From contig JAPUKV010000174.1 in NCBI GenBank assembly GCA_027295475.1, positions 1 through 13,194 on the forward strand: a DNA stretch of 13,194 nt, read 5' to 3'. The DNA comes from Pseudomonadota bacterium. Its GTDB lineage: Bacteria; Pseudomonadota; Gammaproteobacteria; Woeseiales; Woeseiaceae. Both the position numbers and the translations under genes were made by a program. The notes beneath the pieces were generated by a model. It did no database searches. It saw only the letters and a program-made list of their open reading frames with translations, and had not been told where the DNA came from. Shown here in pieces: positions 1 through 6,205 of this stretch (its first letter is position 1; each line of letters starts with the position of its first letter).

Positions 1-2
1 TC

Positions 3-83
3 CTCATTGTCGATCGCGGCGGTGATGGCGAGAATTGCGAGGAGCACTACTTCAGCGACCCTGTTGTCTTGCTTGCCGGGTAG
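3..83 (+). CDS. C-terminal end of an unidentified upstream gene (partial)
   Basis: An open frame enters from the left edge and ends at a TAG at 81-83, two bases before the preferred ATG of guanine deaminase. It gives 26 residues ending in HYFSDPVVLLAG. Of the other two plus-strand frames, one closes at once. The other stays open but overlaps guaD. The tight spacing to guaD suggests one transcript, perhaps a purine-related gene, but I do not recognise the family from this tail. It could also be chance open frame, since only about 80 bases are visible. Confidence 0.4.
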   Translation, partial: LIVDRGGDGENCEEHYFSDPVVLLAG

Positions 84-85
84 TC

Positions 86-1402
86 ATGATGGCGACCACT
101 ACCGCATTCAGAGCTTCGATCCTGCACTGCCTTGCCGATCCTGGTAGCGCGACAGATCACAACAATTCTTCGGCTGTCGAATACATCGACGACGGGCTGC
201 TGATCGTCGAGAACGGCCATGTGCGTGAGACCGGCGCAGCAGAGGCACTGCTGCCCGGCCTGTCCGAGGACGTAGAGGTCGTCGAGCATCGCGACAAGCT
301 GATCATTCCCGGCATGATCGATTGCCATGTGCATTTCCCGCAGGTCGACATCATCGCATCCTATGGCGAGCAGCTTCTCGACTGGCTCAATAGATACGCC
401 TACCCGGCGGAGCAGAAATTTGCAGATGCGGCGCATGCGGCAGAGGTCGCTGACTTCTTTGTCGACGAACTTCTGCGGAACGGCACAACGACGGCGCTGG
501 TGTTTGCAACAGTTCACCCGCAGTCAGTCGACGCGATCTTCGACAAAGCGTTGAAACAAAACATGCGTCTGTTGGCGGGCAAAGTTCTAATGGACAAGAA
601 CTGCCCGGAAGAACTCAGAGACGACGCCCAGTCCTCTTACACAGATAGTCTGGAACTGATCAACAAGTGGCACGGAAAGGGCCGCCTGAGCTACGCGATC
701 ACGCCGCGGTTTGCCGTAACATCCAGCGAGAGCCAGCTTGCCGAGGCTGGCCGCCTCGCGAGTGAACATCCTGACGTGTATGTGCACACGCACCTGGCGG
801 AAAACAAGGACGAAGTCGAACTGATCGCGAAGCAGTTTTCCTGGAGCCGAAGTTACCTGGATGTCTACGAACATTTTGGACTGGTACGGGAACGATCCGT
901 ATTCGCGCACTGTCTGCACCTCGATGACCAGGACCATAAGTCGATGGCTGACCACGGCGGCGCGATCGCTTTCTGCCCAAGTTCAAATATGTTTCTTGGG
1001 AGCGGCCTGTTCGATCTGCGATCGGCGCAAGAGAAAAACATACGCGTCGGCTTGGGTACCGACGTAGGCGGCGGTACCAGTCTGAGTATGCTGCGGACAG
1101 TGAGTGAGGCGTACAAAGTTCTGCATCTGCAGGATCAAGCCTTACCACCCTTCAATGCGCTGTACCTGGCAACACTCGGGGCCGCCAGAGCACTTTATCT
1201 CGATGACAAGATCGGAAATTTCGAGCGAGGGAAAGAAGCCGACTTCGTCGTGCTTGACTCCCAGGCCACATCGATTACATCACGCAGGCTCAGCAGGTCA
1301 GATGACGTCGCTGAGAAACTATTCGCCCTGATCATGCTCGGTGATGATCGCGCCGTCGTGGCGACCTACCTGATGGGCGAACTGGCGCATAGCGTGGAGT
1401 GA
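86..1402 (+). CDS. guaD: Guanine deaminase (amidohydrolase superfamily)
   Basis: It is predicted to hydrolyse guanine to xanthine and ammonia in the cytoplasm, the entry step of guanine catabolism. The 438-residue product has the amidohydrolase signatures in order: PGMIDCHVHFPQ with the metal-binding HxH at residues 81 and 83, PRFAVTS, THLAEN with its histidine near 236, FAHCLHL with a histidine near 275, and GTDVGGGTS with the catalytic aspartate near 326. HFPQ, THLAEN and GTDVGGG are typical of guanine deaminase rather than other deaminases. Length is normal for the family. A TTG at 35 would extend it but would overlap the upstream open frame; ATG at 86 (or 89) fits the gap after the stop at 83. 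No strong ribosome binding site is seen. Convergent with the glycerate kinase gene, with 43 bp between them and no clear intrinsic terminator. Confidence 0.93.
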   Translation: MMATTTAFRASILHCLADPGSATDHNNSSAVEYIDDGLLIVENGHVRETGAAEALLPGLSEDVEVVEHRDKLIIPGMIDCHVHFPQVDIIASYGEQLLDWLNRYAYPAEQKFADAAHAAEVADFFVDELLRNGTTTALVFATVHPQSVDAIFDKALKQNMRLLAGKVLMDKNCPEELRDDAQSSYTDSLELINKWHGKGRLSYAITPRFAVTSSESQLAEAGRLASEHPDVYVHTHLAENKDEVELIAKQFSWSRSYLDVYEHFGLVRERSVFAHCLHLDDQDHKSMADHGGAIAFCPSSNMFLGSGLFDLRSAQEKNIRVGLGTDVGGGTSLSMLRTVSEAYKVLHLQDQALPPFNALYLATLGAARALYLDDKIGNFERGKEADFVVLDSQATSITSRRLSRSDDVAEKLFALIMLGDDRAVVATYLMGELAHSVE

Positions 1403-1445
1403 TCGACGCTTCATGCTGCACCGATCGATGGTTCGGCTCCGCTCA

Positions 1446-2708
1446 TCAATGGTTCGTGATCAAGAGCGCCCGAAAGTCGTTAACGTTTGTTCGGGTAGGT
1501 CCGGTTACGACAAGATCGCCGATCTCAGAGAAAAAACGATAACTGTCGTTTTCATTCAGAAGACTTTTGGCGTCGAGTGATTGCTTATCTGCGCGATGTA
1601 GCGAGTCCGGCATGACATAGCATCCTGCGTTGTCTTCTGTGCCGTCGACTCCATCCGTGTCACAGGCTATCGCATAGATTCCCGGCCGACGGTCTAGCGC
1701 CAATGCAAGCGCCAGCGCATATTCGCAATTGCGGCCACCTTTGCCTTTGCCACGTACCCTGACCGTGGTTTCACCGCCGGAAATCAGGACGCAGGGGGGC
1801 TGCACAGGCCCGGTGCCTGCGGCGACTTCCCTGGCCAGCGCGGCCTGGCTCTGTGCGAGTTCGGTAGCGTCTCCCTCCAGGTCGCCGAGAATCAGCGGCT
1901 CGATGTTGATTTGGCGTGCGGCCCGGGCTGCCGCATTCATCGCATCATCGGCGGTGGCGAGAATCACAGTCTCTGATCCCGCAAATACCGGGTCGCCGGG
2001 TTTGGGTGTTTCTGCGGCAGCGCTTCTCAGGTGTGTACGGACGTTTTCCGGCGCGTCAACGTCGTATGCTTGAAGTATGTCGAGCGCCGCTTTGCTGCTG
2101 GTCTCGTCAGGAACCGTCGGCCCGGACGCAATCACTGAAATGTCATTGCCCGGTACGTCCGAGATCGCCAGCGTCACAAGTTGTGCCGGCGAGCAAACGA
2201 CTGCAAGTCTGCCGCCCTTGACGGCTGACAGGTGCTTGCGAACGCAATTAGTCTCGGCGATGTTCGCGCCGGACCGGAGCAGCTTGGCGGTGAGTGATTG
2301 CTTCTCTTGCAGGCTGATACCTTCGGCAGGCATCGACAGCAGGGCAGAGCCGCCGCCCGACAGAAGGCACAGAACAAGATCCTCGCCAGAAAGGTGATCG
2401 ACCATTGCCAGAATGCGTTTCGTGGCGTCGAGTCCGACCGAATCCGGAACCGGGTGGGCTGCTTCTACGACCTCGATCCGTTCACAGGCAAGCGAATGTC
2501 CGTACGGAGTGATGACAAGGCCTGACAGCGCTGCGGGCCAGCTGTCCTCGACGGCACGCGCCATAGAGGCAGCAGCTTTGCCGGCGCCAATGACGAGGGT
2601 TCTTCCCCTGGGACAGGGAGGTAATTTCTTAGCCATCAGGTTCGCCGGCTGAGCGGCGGCGACGGCCGTGTCAAACAGAGTTCTTAAGAACTGCCGGTTG
2701 TCCGTCAT
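1446..2708 (-). CDS. gckA: Glycerate 2-kinase, MOFRL/DUF4147 type
   Basis: It is predicted to phosphorylate D-glycerate to 2-phosphoglycerate with ATP, feeding glyoxylate-, serine- or tartrate-derived carbon into glycolysis. The 420-residue protein has the two-part family layout: an N-terminal DUF4147 region with GAGKAA (residues 41-46), LSGGGSALL (116-124), VRKHLSAVKGGRLA (156-169) and SDVPGNDISVIASGPT (183-198), then a C-terminal MOFRL region with ISGGETTVRV, GKGKGGRNCE (320-329) and ACDTDGVDGTEDNAG (348-362). The C-terminal GPTRTNVNDFRALL is also family-typical. Some databases call this family hydroxypyruvate reductase (TtuD), but the motifs are those of the kinase. Its ATG follows the PRTase stop codon directly (TAAATG), so the two are probably co-transcribed and translationally coupled. 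Its place beside purine genes could mean use of glyoxylate from purine breakdown, which is inference. Confidence 0.92.
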   Translation of the reverse strand: MTDNRQFLRTLFDTAVAAAQPANLMAKKLPPCPRGRTLVIGAGKAAASMARAVEDSWPAALSGLVITPYGHSLACERIEVVEAAHPVPDSVGLDATKRILAMVDHLSGEDLVLCLLSGGGSALLSMPAEGISLQEKQSLTAKLLRSGANIAETNCVRKHLSAVKGGRLAVVCSPAQLVTLAISDVPGNDISVIASGPTVPDETSSKAALDILQAYDVDAPENVRTHLRSAAAETPKPGDPVFAGSETVILATADDAMNAAARAARQINIEPLILGDLEGDATELAQSQAALAREVAAGTGPVQPPCVLISGGETTVRVRGKGKGGRNCEYALALALALDRRPGIYAIACDTDGVDGTEDNAGCYVMPDSLHRADKQSLDAKSLLNENDSYRFFSEIGDLVVTGPTRTNVNDFRALLITNH

Positions 2709-3314
2709 TTAGGCCGCGGGCTTGCTGTCGCGGGCGTGAATGAACGGTTTTAACCTGTCGACGATACCGGCGAGTTCCGGTTTGTGGGCATGCAGCTCGT
2801 CGATCGACAGCCCGGATAGCTCGTAAGGCAGGATCAGCCAGTCGCTACACTCGTGCACAAAATAATCCGGCGGGCGCATCGTCCGCTCCGTTGGCCGGTA
2901 CCAGACCGTTGCGATACGAATATCATGTGGCAGGTTGCGCCTCGTCTTGCCGGACAAAGTTTCAATAACGGCGTTGACGCTGGAGCCCGTGCTGTAGACG
3001 TCATCGACGATAAGCATGGAATGCTCGTTACACAGGTTTTCAAGCAGATACTGGACCCCATGGACGCGAATTGCGTTGGTTCCGTCGACCATTTGCGAAT
3101 ACTTCGGCAGACCGGTGTAAGAAGTGCGAATCGCAATGTGATCGGTCTTGATCCCCAAATAATCAAGGCCTTCCTGAACGGCAATGCCGACCGCGCTGCC
3201 ACCGCGCCAGAGACCGACGAGAAAGTCCGGCCGGAAGCCCGCTTCGTATATGTTGACCGCGAGCTGGAATGAGTCGAGCAAAAGGTCATTCGCCGCGATG
3301 AATCTCTTGTTCAT
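2709..3314 (-). CDS. Phosphoribosyltransferase, hypoxanthine/xanthine PRTase-like (copy A)
   Basis: This is a type I PRTase fold protein of 201 residues, predicted to join a base to PRPP giving a nucleoside monophosphate and pyrophosphate. The PRPP-binding motif is LIVDDVYSTGSS at residues 101-112. The PPi-loop candidate is LWRGGSAVG at 35-43, followed by a SDHIAIRTS-like segment (TDHIAIRTS). The base is not certain: the general layout resembles archaeal and yeast-type hypoxanthine/xanthine PRTases (COG2236 style), and guanine deaminase nearby supports a purine. Upstream of the ATG is a purine-rich GAGAAAAGAA stretch. It is first in a two-gene unit with glycerate kinase and is divergent from paralogous copy B. 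Compared with copy B it has several extra residues after the IRTS segment (near 68-81) and a longer C-terminal tail. Confidence 0.88.
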   Translation of the reverse strand: MNKRFIAANDLLLDSFQLAVNIYEAGFRPDFLVGLWRGGSAVGIAVQEGLDYLGIKTDHIAIRTSYTGLPKYSQMVDGTNAIRVHGVQYLLENLCNEHSMLIVDDVYSTGSSVNAVIETLSGKTRRNLPHDIRIATVWYRPTERTMRPPDYFVHECSDWLILPYELSGLSIDELHAHKPELAGIVDRLKPFIHARDSKPAA

Positions 3315-3377
3315 TTCTTTTCTCGGTCACGGGAGATGTGCTGTAGTATGAGTATAACGTTAAGATTGAGAATCGGC
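3315..3377. promoter_or_regulatory. Shared divergent promoter region between two PRTase genes
   Basis: Only 63 bp separate the two start codons, so both promoters must overlap here or lie inside the genes. A plus-strand TATAAC (3353-3358) is a reasonable -10 box for copy B, and the minus strand reads TATACT over nearly the same place for copy A. No good -35 box is visible for either. An 8-bp perfect palindrome TAACGTTA (3355-3362) overlaps the -10 candidates and could be part of an operator. The promoter assignment is inference. Confidence 0.4.
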
Positions 3378-3947
3378 ATGGACAAGACCGTCTTAACGGC
3401 ACAGGACCTTCTCGCAGATTCGTTCGAGCTGGGTGTCAGAATTCTGGAAAGCGGATTTCAGCCAACGCTGATTATTGCGATATGGCGTGGCGGCACGCCG
3501 GTCGGCATGGCGGTCCAGGAAATACTGGCTTACTGCGGAATTGAGTCCGATCATATTGCGATTCGCACATCATCGTATGTGGGCGTCGATGAGCGCGGTG
3601 CGGTTGCCGTACATGGCCTGAACTACATTATCAAGAAAGTCTGTTACGACGATCGTGCTCTGATCGTCGACGACGTATTTGATACCGGTCATACCATCAA
3701 GGCTGTGATTGATGAGTTGACGAAGCGCGCTCGTGGCAACACTCCCGAGGACATTCGTGTCGCCGTGCCATGGTACAAGCCCACGAGGAACGAGACAGAT
3801 CTCGTACCGGATTACTGCATCAGGGAAACGGCAGAATGGCTGGTATTTCCGCACGAACTCGACGCGTTGACGCCGGAGGAAATGCAGGCCACGCGTCCGG
3901 CTCTGCATAAGATCATCAGCTCAGTATCGCAATCGGCAGCTTCTTGA
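3378..3947 (+). CDS. Phosphoribosyltransferase, hypoxanthine/xanthine PRTase-like (copy B)
   Basis: A second type I PRTase, 189 residues from this start, with PRPP motif ALIVDDVFDTGHT at 94-106 and PPi-loop candidate IWRGGTPVG at 35-43. It is a clear paralog of copy A: the N-termini align from the first methionine (DLLxDSFxL), and the blocks WRGG, G-AVQE, DHIAIRTS, VHG, LIVDDV and PDY match in order. That alignment is why ATG 3378 is preferred over the upstream in-frame ATGs at 3336 and 3348, which would also place the start inside the promoter spacer. A GAG sits about 8 bases before the ATG. It lacks the extra loop of copy A after IRTS, so substrate or oligomer state may differ. The exact base is unknown. 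Confidence 0.88.
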   Translation: MDKTVLTAQDLLADSFELGVRILESGFQPTLIIAIWRGGTPVGMAVQEILAYCGIESDHIAIRTSSYVGVDERGAVAVHGLNYIIKKVCYDDRALIVDDVFDTGHTIKAVIDELTKRARGNTPEDIRVAVPWYKPTRNETDLVPDYCIRETAEWLVFPHELDALTPEEMQATRPALHKIISSVSQSAAS

Positions 3948-4029
3948 TTGAAGATCGTCATCGGTCTTGATTTCGAGGACAGCGTGCTCAACTCTTGATC
4001 TGCCGCCTGAGGCCGACCTTATACATCCT

Positions 4030-4056
4030 GAATTAAATACACTGTCCCCGGAATTA
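4030..4056. repeat. Candidate dispersed repeat containing ACTGTCCCCGGAATT
   Basis: The stretch just before the LOG-family gene begins and ends with GAATTA (4030-4035 and 4051-4056) around a core ACTGTCCCC. From memory, elements built on ACTGTCCCCGGAATT are scattered in many gammaproteobacterial genomes, often near REP-associated tyrosine transposases. There is no transposase here and only one copy in the window, so this is a resemblance and not a proof. It ends two bases before the GTG start of the next gene. Confidence 0.35.
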
Positions 4057-4058
4057 CC

Positions 4059-4634
4059 GTGTCCTCAATGAAAAGGCTCTGCGTCTATTGCGGTTCCAGT
4101 GCCGGGAGAAGTGCAGACTATACGGATGCAGCAAGGGCAGTGGCCGAGATCCTCATACAGCGCAATATTGACCTCGTCTTTGGTGGCTCCTCAGCGGGAA
4201 TGATGGGACTGCTGGCGGATGCGGTGCTTGCTGGCGGCGGCACGGTCCACGGCGTAATACCCAGGTCACTCCTCGAAAAAGAAGTTGCTCATCCCGGCCT
4301 GACCAAGATGCACGTGGTCGAATCCATGCATGAGAGAAAAGCAATGATGGCTATGCTGTCTGACGGCTTCATCGCGCTGCCGGGCGGATTCGGCACGTTG
4401 GAAGAGATCATCGAAATCCTGACCTGGGCGCAGCTGCAGTTTCATGACAAGCCGTGTGGACTTCTTAATGTGAATGGCTACTTCAACCACCTGTTGTCAT
4501 TTCTCGATCACGCCGAAGCGGAGGGGTTTGTGCGGACGGCACATCGGGTAATGTTGCTGGTCAGCAAGCAACCGGGGGATCTGATACGGCGGATTGAATC
4601 CTATGTCCCGCCGACGATCGACAAATGGACATAA
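4059..4634 (+). CDS. LOG-family nucleoside 5'-monophosphate phosphoribohydrolase
   Basis: This 191-residue Rossmann-fold protein (TIGR00730/LOG family) is predicted to cleave the N-glycosidic bond of nucleoside 5'-monophosphates, giving a free base and ribose 5-phosphate. Plant and some bacterial members make active cytokinins from their riboside monophosphates. The key motif PGGFGTLEE lies at residues 108-116 (catalytic Glu 115 by family analogy), with the partner Arg in HERK at 93. The N-terminus reads VYCGSSAG, as usual. The phosphate loop is GGSSAGMMG where the family usually has GGGxxGLMG, a mild variation. GTG 4059 and ATG 4068 are both possible starts. Without a cytokinin pathway in view, a housekeeping role in nucleotide turnover is more likely, in line with the neighbouring PRTases. 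Confidence 0.9.
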   Translation: MSSMKRLCVYCGSSAGRSADYTDAARAVAEILIQRNIDLVFGGSSAGMMGLLADAVLAGGGTVHGVIPRSLLEKEVAHPGLTKMHVVESMHERKAMMAMLSDGFIALPGGFGTLEEIIEILTWAQLQFHDKPCGLLNVNGYFNHLLSFLDHAEAEGFVRTAHRVMLLVSKQPGDLIRRIESYVPPTIDKWT

Positions 4635-4666
4635 AGAATCGCTCGCGATGCGGGCGATCCAATTCT

Positions 4667-5830
4667 CTAAAAGAGCAGCCGCAGCTTCCCTTTTGCGGGG
4701 CTCCGCAAGTTTCGCCCAAAAAGGGAATACTGTATTCCCAGCCGTCGCCCTTTGAGATCTGACCCGATGCAGATTCGCAAGGGTATGTCGAAGACAGTCA
4801 TCGGCGCATACGTTGGAATTTCTCCGAGAGCATATGAGACGTGAATCGAATCATCTTTCAGACTGACAGCCGGATAGCCGGCGATTTCGTCTGGTCTCCT
4901 GTCCACGTATTTGCCATTTTGCCGCACTTTGGGCAGTTGGTTGGCGATGTGAAATGCCTCGTGAGTCGGAAACACGATTGACAGTGAAGCGTCCTGAACA
5001 GGCTCGTCGCTCTGGTTATAAACGACGAGTTGCAGTTTTTGTGCGTTGGCCTCGAACAAAAAATGCTGGTCATCCGTTTGGTATTTCGTTTCTATCTTTG
5101 CCATTTCGTCCATGAGCCTGGTAGGAGTCCATGCTTCGTAGGGCTTGTCGGAACCGAACAGGCGTGTGTGCGCGAGCCTGATCACCCCCGAATTGGCACC
5201 GCCGTCTTCAAGATTGGCCTGAAGATCGAGAAGCTGCTTAAGCTTGTCCCGTGCGCTGGCCGACGGCATGTCAGCGAGATCGATTGTTGGAATCTTGAGG
5301 TTTTTGTGAATGATCTCGCCCGGGAAGCCGATCTCGATCCGGTTCGCCGATACCGAGTCGTGGAATTTTCTCTCGAACATTTCCTGCAGTTGCCGACGGC
5401 CCATCTTGACCGGCATGTCGTCGACACGGATGTATGCATCCCCGCGGCGCAACTTTTCGCAGTGGTCGATGCGCATCATGTACGGGTGATCCTCACAGTC
5501 GCCGAATTCGAAGACGCCGAGCCGTTTTCCGTCAACGGTTACTGCCTGGTACGTAAGCTTGATGGCTGGCTCGACGAAATCGGATACGAGCGCCTGGTAA
5601 GAGGGGTTGCCGGAAAAATCGTCCTGTGTCACAGATTTCAGCCGCTTCATGCCCTTTTTGTCTAGATCGGTCCCGATAATGATGTACCGAGGTCCCTCGG
5701 CGGCCGCGTTGGCCATGGCAATAACATCACGCAGGAACTGGCGCACGCCTTTGTCTCTGTAGGGTTCCCTGCGAAACTGAAGTCGTGTCCCAGGCATCGC
5801 GGAACGAACGATTTTTGCAAGATTGGCCAT
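4667..5830 (-). CDS. AlbA_2 (Schlafen-type) domain protein with unassigned C-terminal half
   Basis: The 387-residue product has an N-terminal region (about 15-155) that reads like the AlbA_2/Schlafen nucleic-acid-associated domain: FLRDVIAMANAA (32-43), YIIIGTD (49-55), LGVFEFGDCEDHPYMM (104-119), then LRRGDAYIRVDDMPVKM (127-143). The usual acidic ES-EFK start of the domain is replaced by RLQFRREP. Residues about 160-235 look helical and charged. Residues about 255-387 contain alternating hydrophobic strands, for example LQLVVYNQSDEPVQDASLSI (20 residues), which suggests a beta-sandwich. I do not recognise that part. Such domains occur in regulators, in defence proteins and in many uncharacterised genes, so the job is open. 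There is no helix-turn-helix and no signal peptide. It stands alone on its strand, 375 bp from the next gene, with a palindrome over its likely promoter. A + strand open frame inside it (5030-5665) is a shadow. Confidence 0.78.
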   Translation of the reverse strand: MANLAKIVRSAMPGTRLQFRREPYRDKGVRQFLRDVIAMANAAAEGPRYIIIGTDLDKKGMKRLKSVTQDDFSGNPSYQALVSDFVEPAIKLTYQAVTVDGKRLGVFEFGDCEDHPYMMRIDHCEKLRRGDAYIRVDDMPVKMGRRQLQEMFERKFHDSVSANRIEIGFPGEIIHKNLKIPTIDLADMPSASARDKLKQLLDLQANLEDGGANSGVIRLAHTRLFGSDKPYEAWTPTRLMDEMAKIETKYQTDDQHFLFEANAQKLQLVVYNQSDEPVQDASLSIVFPTHEAFHIANQLPKVRQNGKYVDRRPDEIAGYPAVSLKDDSIHVSYALGEIPTYAPMTVFDIPLRICIGSDLKGRRLGIQYSLFGRNLRSPAKGKLRLLF

Positions 5831-5843
5831 TTGGCCCGAAATT

Positions 5844-5861
5844 TTGAACGATTATGTTCAA
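5844..5861 (-). promoter_or_regulatory. Inverted repeat TTGAAC-N6-GTTCAA at the AlbA_2 gene promoter
   Basis: A perfect 6+6 inverted repeat with a 6-bp centre begins 14 bp upstream of the ATG at 5830. On the gene's strand the centre and one flanking base form CATAAT, a plausible -10 box, so a bound regulator would block RNA polymerase. A further half-site pair, GTTCGGAAC (5865-5873), lies just upstream. The GAAC/GTTC halves recall LexA-type sites but the spacings (N6, N5) match no canonical LexA box. Self-regulation or a local repressor is inference. Confidence 0.45.
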
Positions 5862-6073
5862 CAAGTTCGGAACCAATCTACAATTCTGGCAGTTGAAGGC
5901 TTGCCACGCCCCGGTGTCCGGCACGCAAGAATGACCAAGCCTGCTTAGCTGACAGCTGACAACACAGGCTGACCATCCGGAGCCAGGCCGTTGATTTTAT
6001 TAGATAGAGGCATCTTCAGGCCGCTCGGGGAAGGAATCTCCGCTGCGTCGCGCGCGCGTCCTGCGGTTGCTTC
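5862..6073. other. Intergenic stretch upstream of the AlbA_2 gene
   Basis: Part of the 375-bp gap at 5831-6205. No convincing coding frame is seen. It holds three copies of GCTGAC (5948, 5955, 5969), the odd palindrome AGCTG-A-CAGCT (5947-5957), and an enclosing inverted repeat AGCCTG (5938-5943) / CAGGCT (5965-5970). A CG-alternating run lies near 6048-6058. These may be regulator sites for the minus-strand gene or the decayed edge of the adjoining repeat. Confidence 0.35.
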
Positions 6074-6141
6074 GGGCATCCTGCCCTCAGCCCTTCAGGC
6101 TAACGCCTATGGCGTTATCCAAAATCGCTCCCGGCGATTTT
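6074..6141. repeat. Array of four short hairpins, REP/BIME-like element
   Basis: Four stem-loops follow each other almost without gaps: GGGCA/TGCCC (6074-6086), AGCC/GGCT (6089-6101), TAACGCC/GGCGTTA with loop TAT (6101-6117), and AAAATCGC/GCGATTTT with a 5-nt loop (6121-6141). The stems are perfect. The arrangement and wording resemble dispersed extragenic elements of gammaproteobacteria as I remember them. It may extend left to about 6040. Copy number in the genome cannot be judged from one window. Confidence 0.5.
6121..6141 (-). terminator. Candidate terminator downstream of the DUF1232 gene
   Basis: An 8-bp perfect stem AAAATCGC/GCGATTTT, 65 bp past the DUF1232 stop, ends in a short T-run on either strand. 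On the minus strand it could end that gene's transcript and shield the AlbA_2 promoter. The T-run is only four bases and part of the stem, so strength is doubtful. A smaller hairpin CTCGT/ACGAG (6190-6202) lies right after the stop codon. Confidence 0.35.
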
Positions 6142-6205
6142 GTCGCGATATAAGTACATCCACGTATAAACGGCCGCCCCAACGGACAGCTCGTGTGACG
6201 AGTGC

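Noticed and set aside
699..1148. A 149-codon minus-strand open frame within guaD
   Set aside because: Antisense shadow of a well-supported gene; its product is arginine-rich and without recognisable motif.
1403..1445. A bidirectional terminator between guaD and glycerate kinase, and near-repeats ATCGATGGTTCG / ATCAATGGTTCG
   Set aside because: Only a weak CCGA/TCGG stem with an 8-base loop and no T-run; the two near-repeats overlap the kinase coding end and are short.
3948..3998. A 16-codon in-frame continuation after the stop of PRTase copy B, which could suggest stop-codon readthrough
   Set aside because: Too short, no conserved motif, and copy A shows no similar extension; probably chance.
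5030..5665. A 211-codon plus-strand open frame
   Set aside because: It lies wholly inside the AlbA_2 gene on the opposite strand, whose protein carries recognisable motifs. The plus-strand product has none.
5844..5873. A LexA (SOS) box
   Set aside because: Spacings between GAAC/GTTC halves are N6 and N5, not the N4 or N7 of known LexA sites with these halves, and it is not CTG-N10-CAG.
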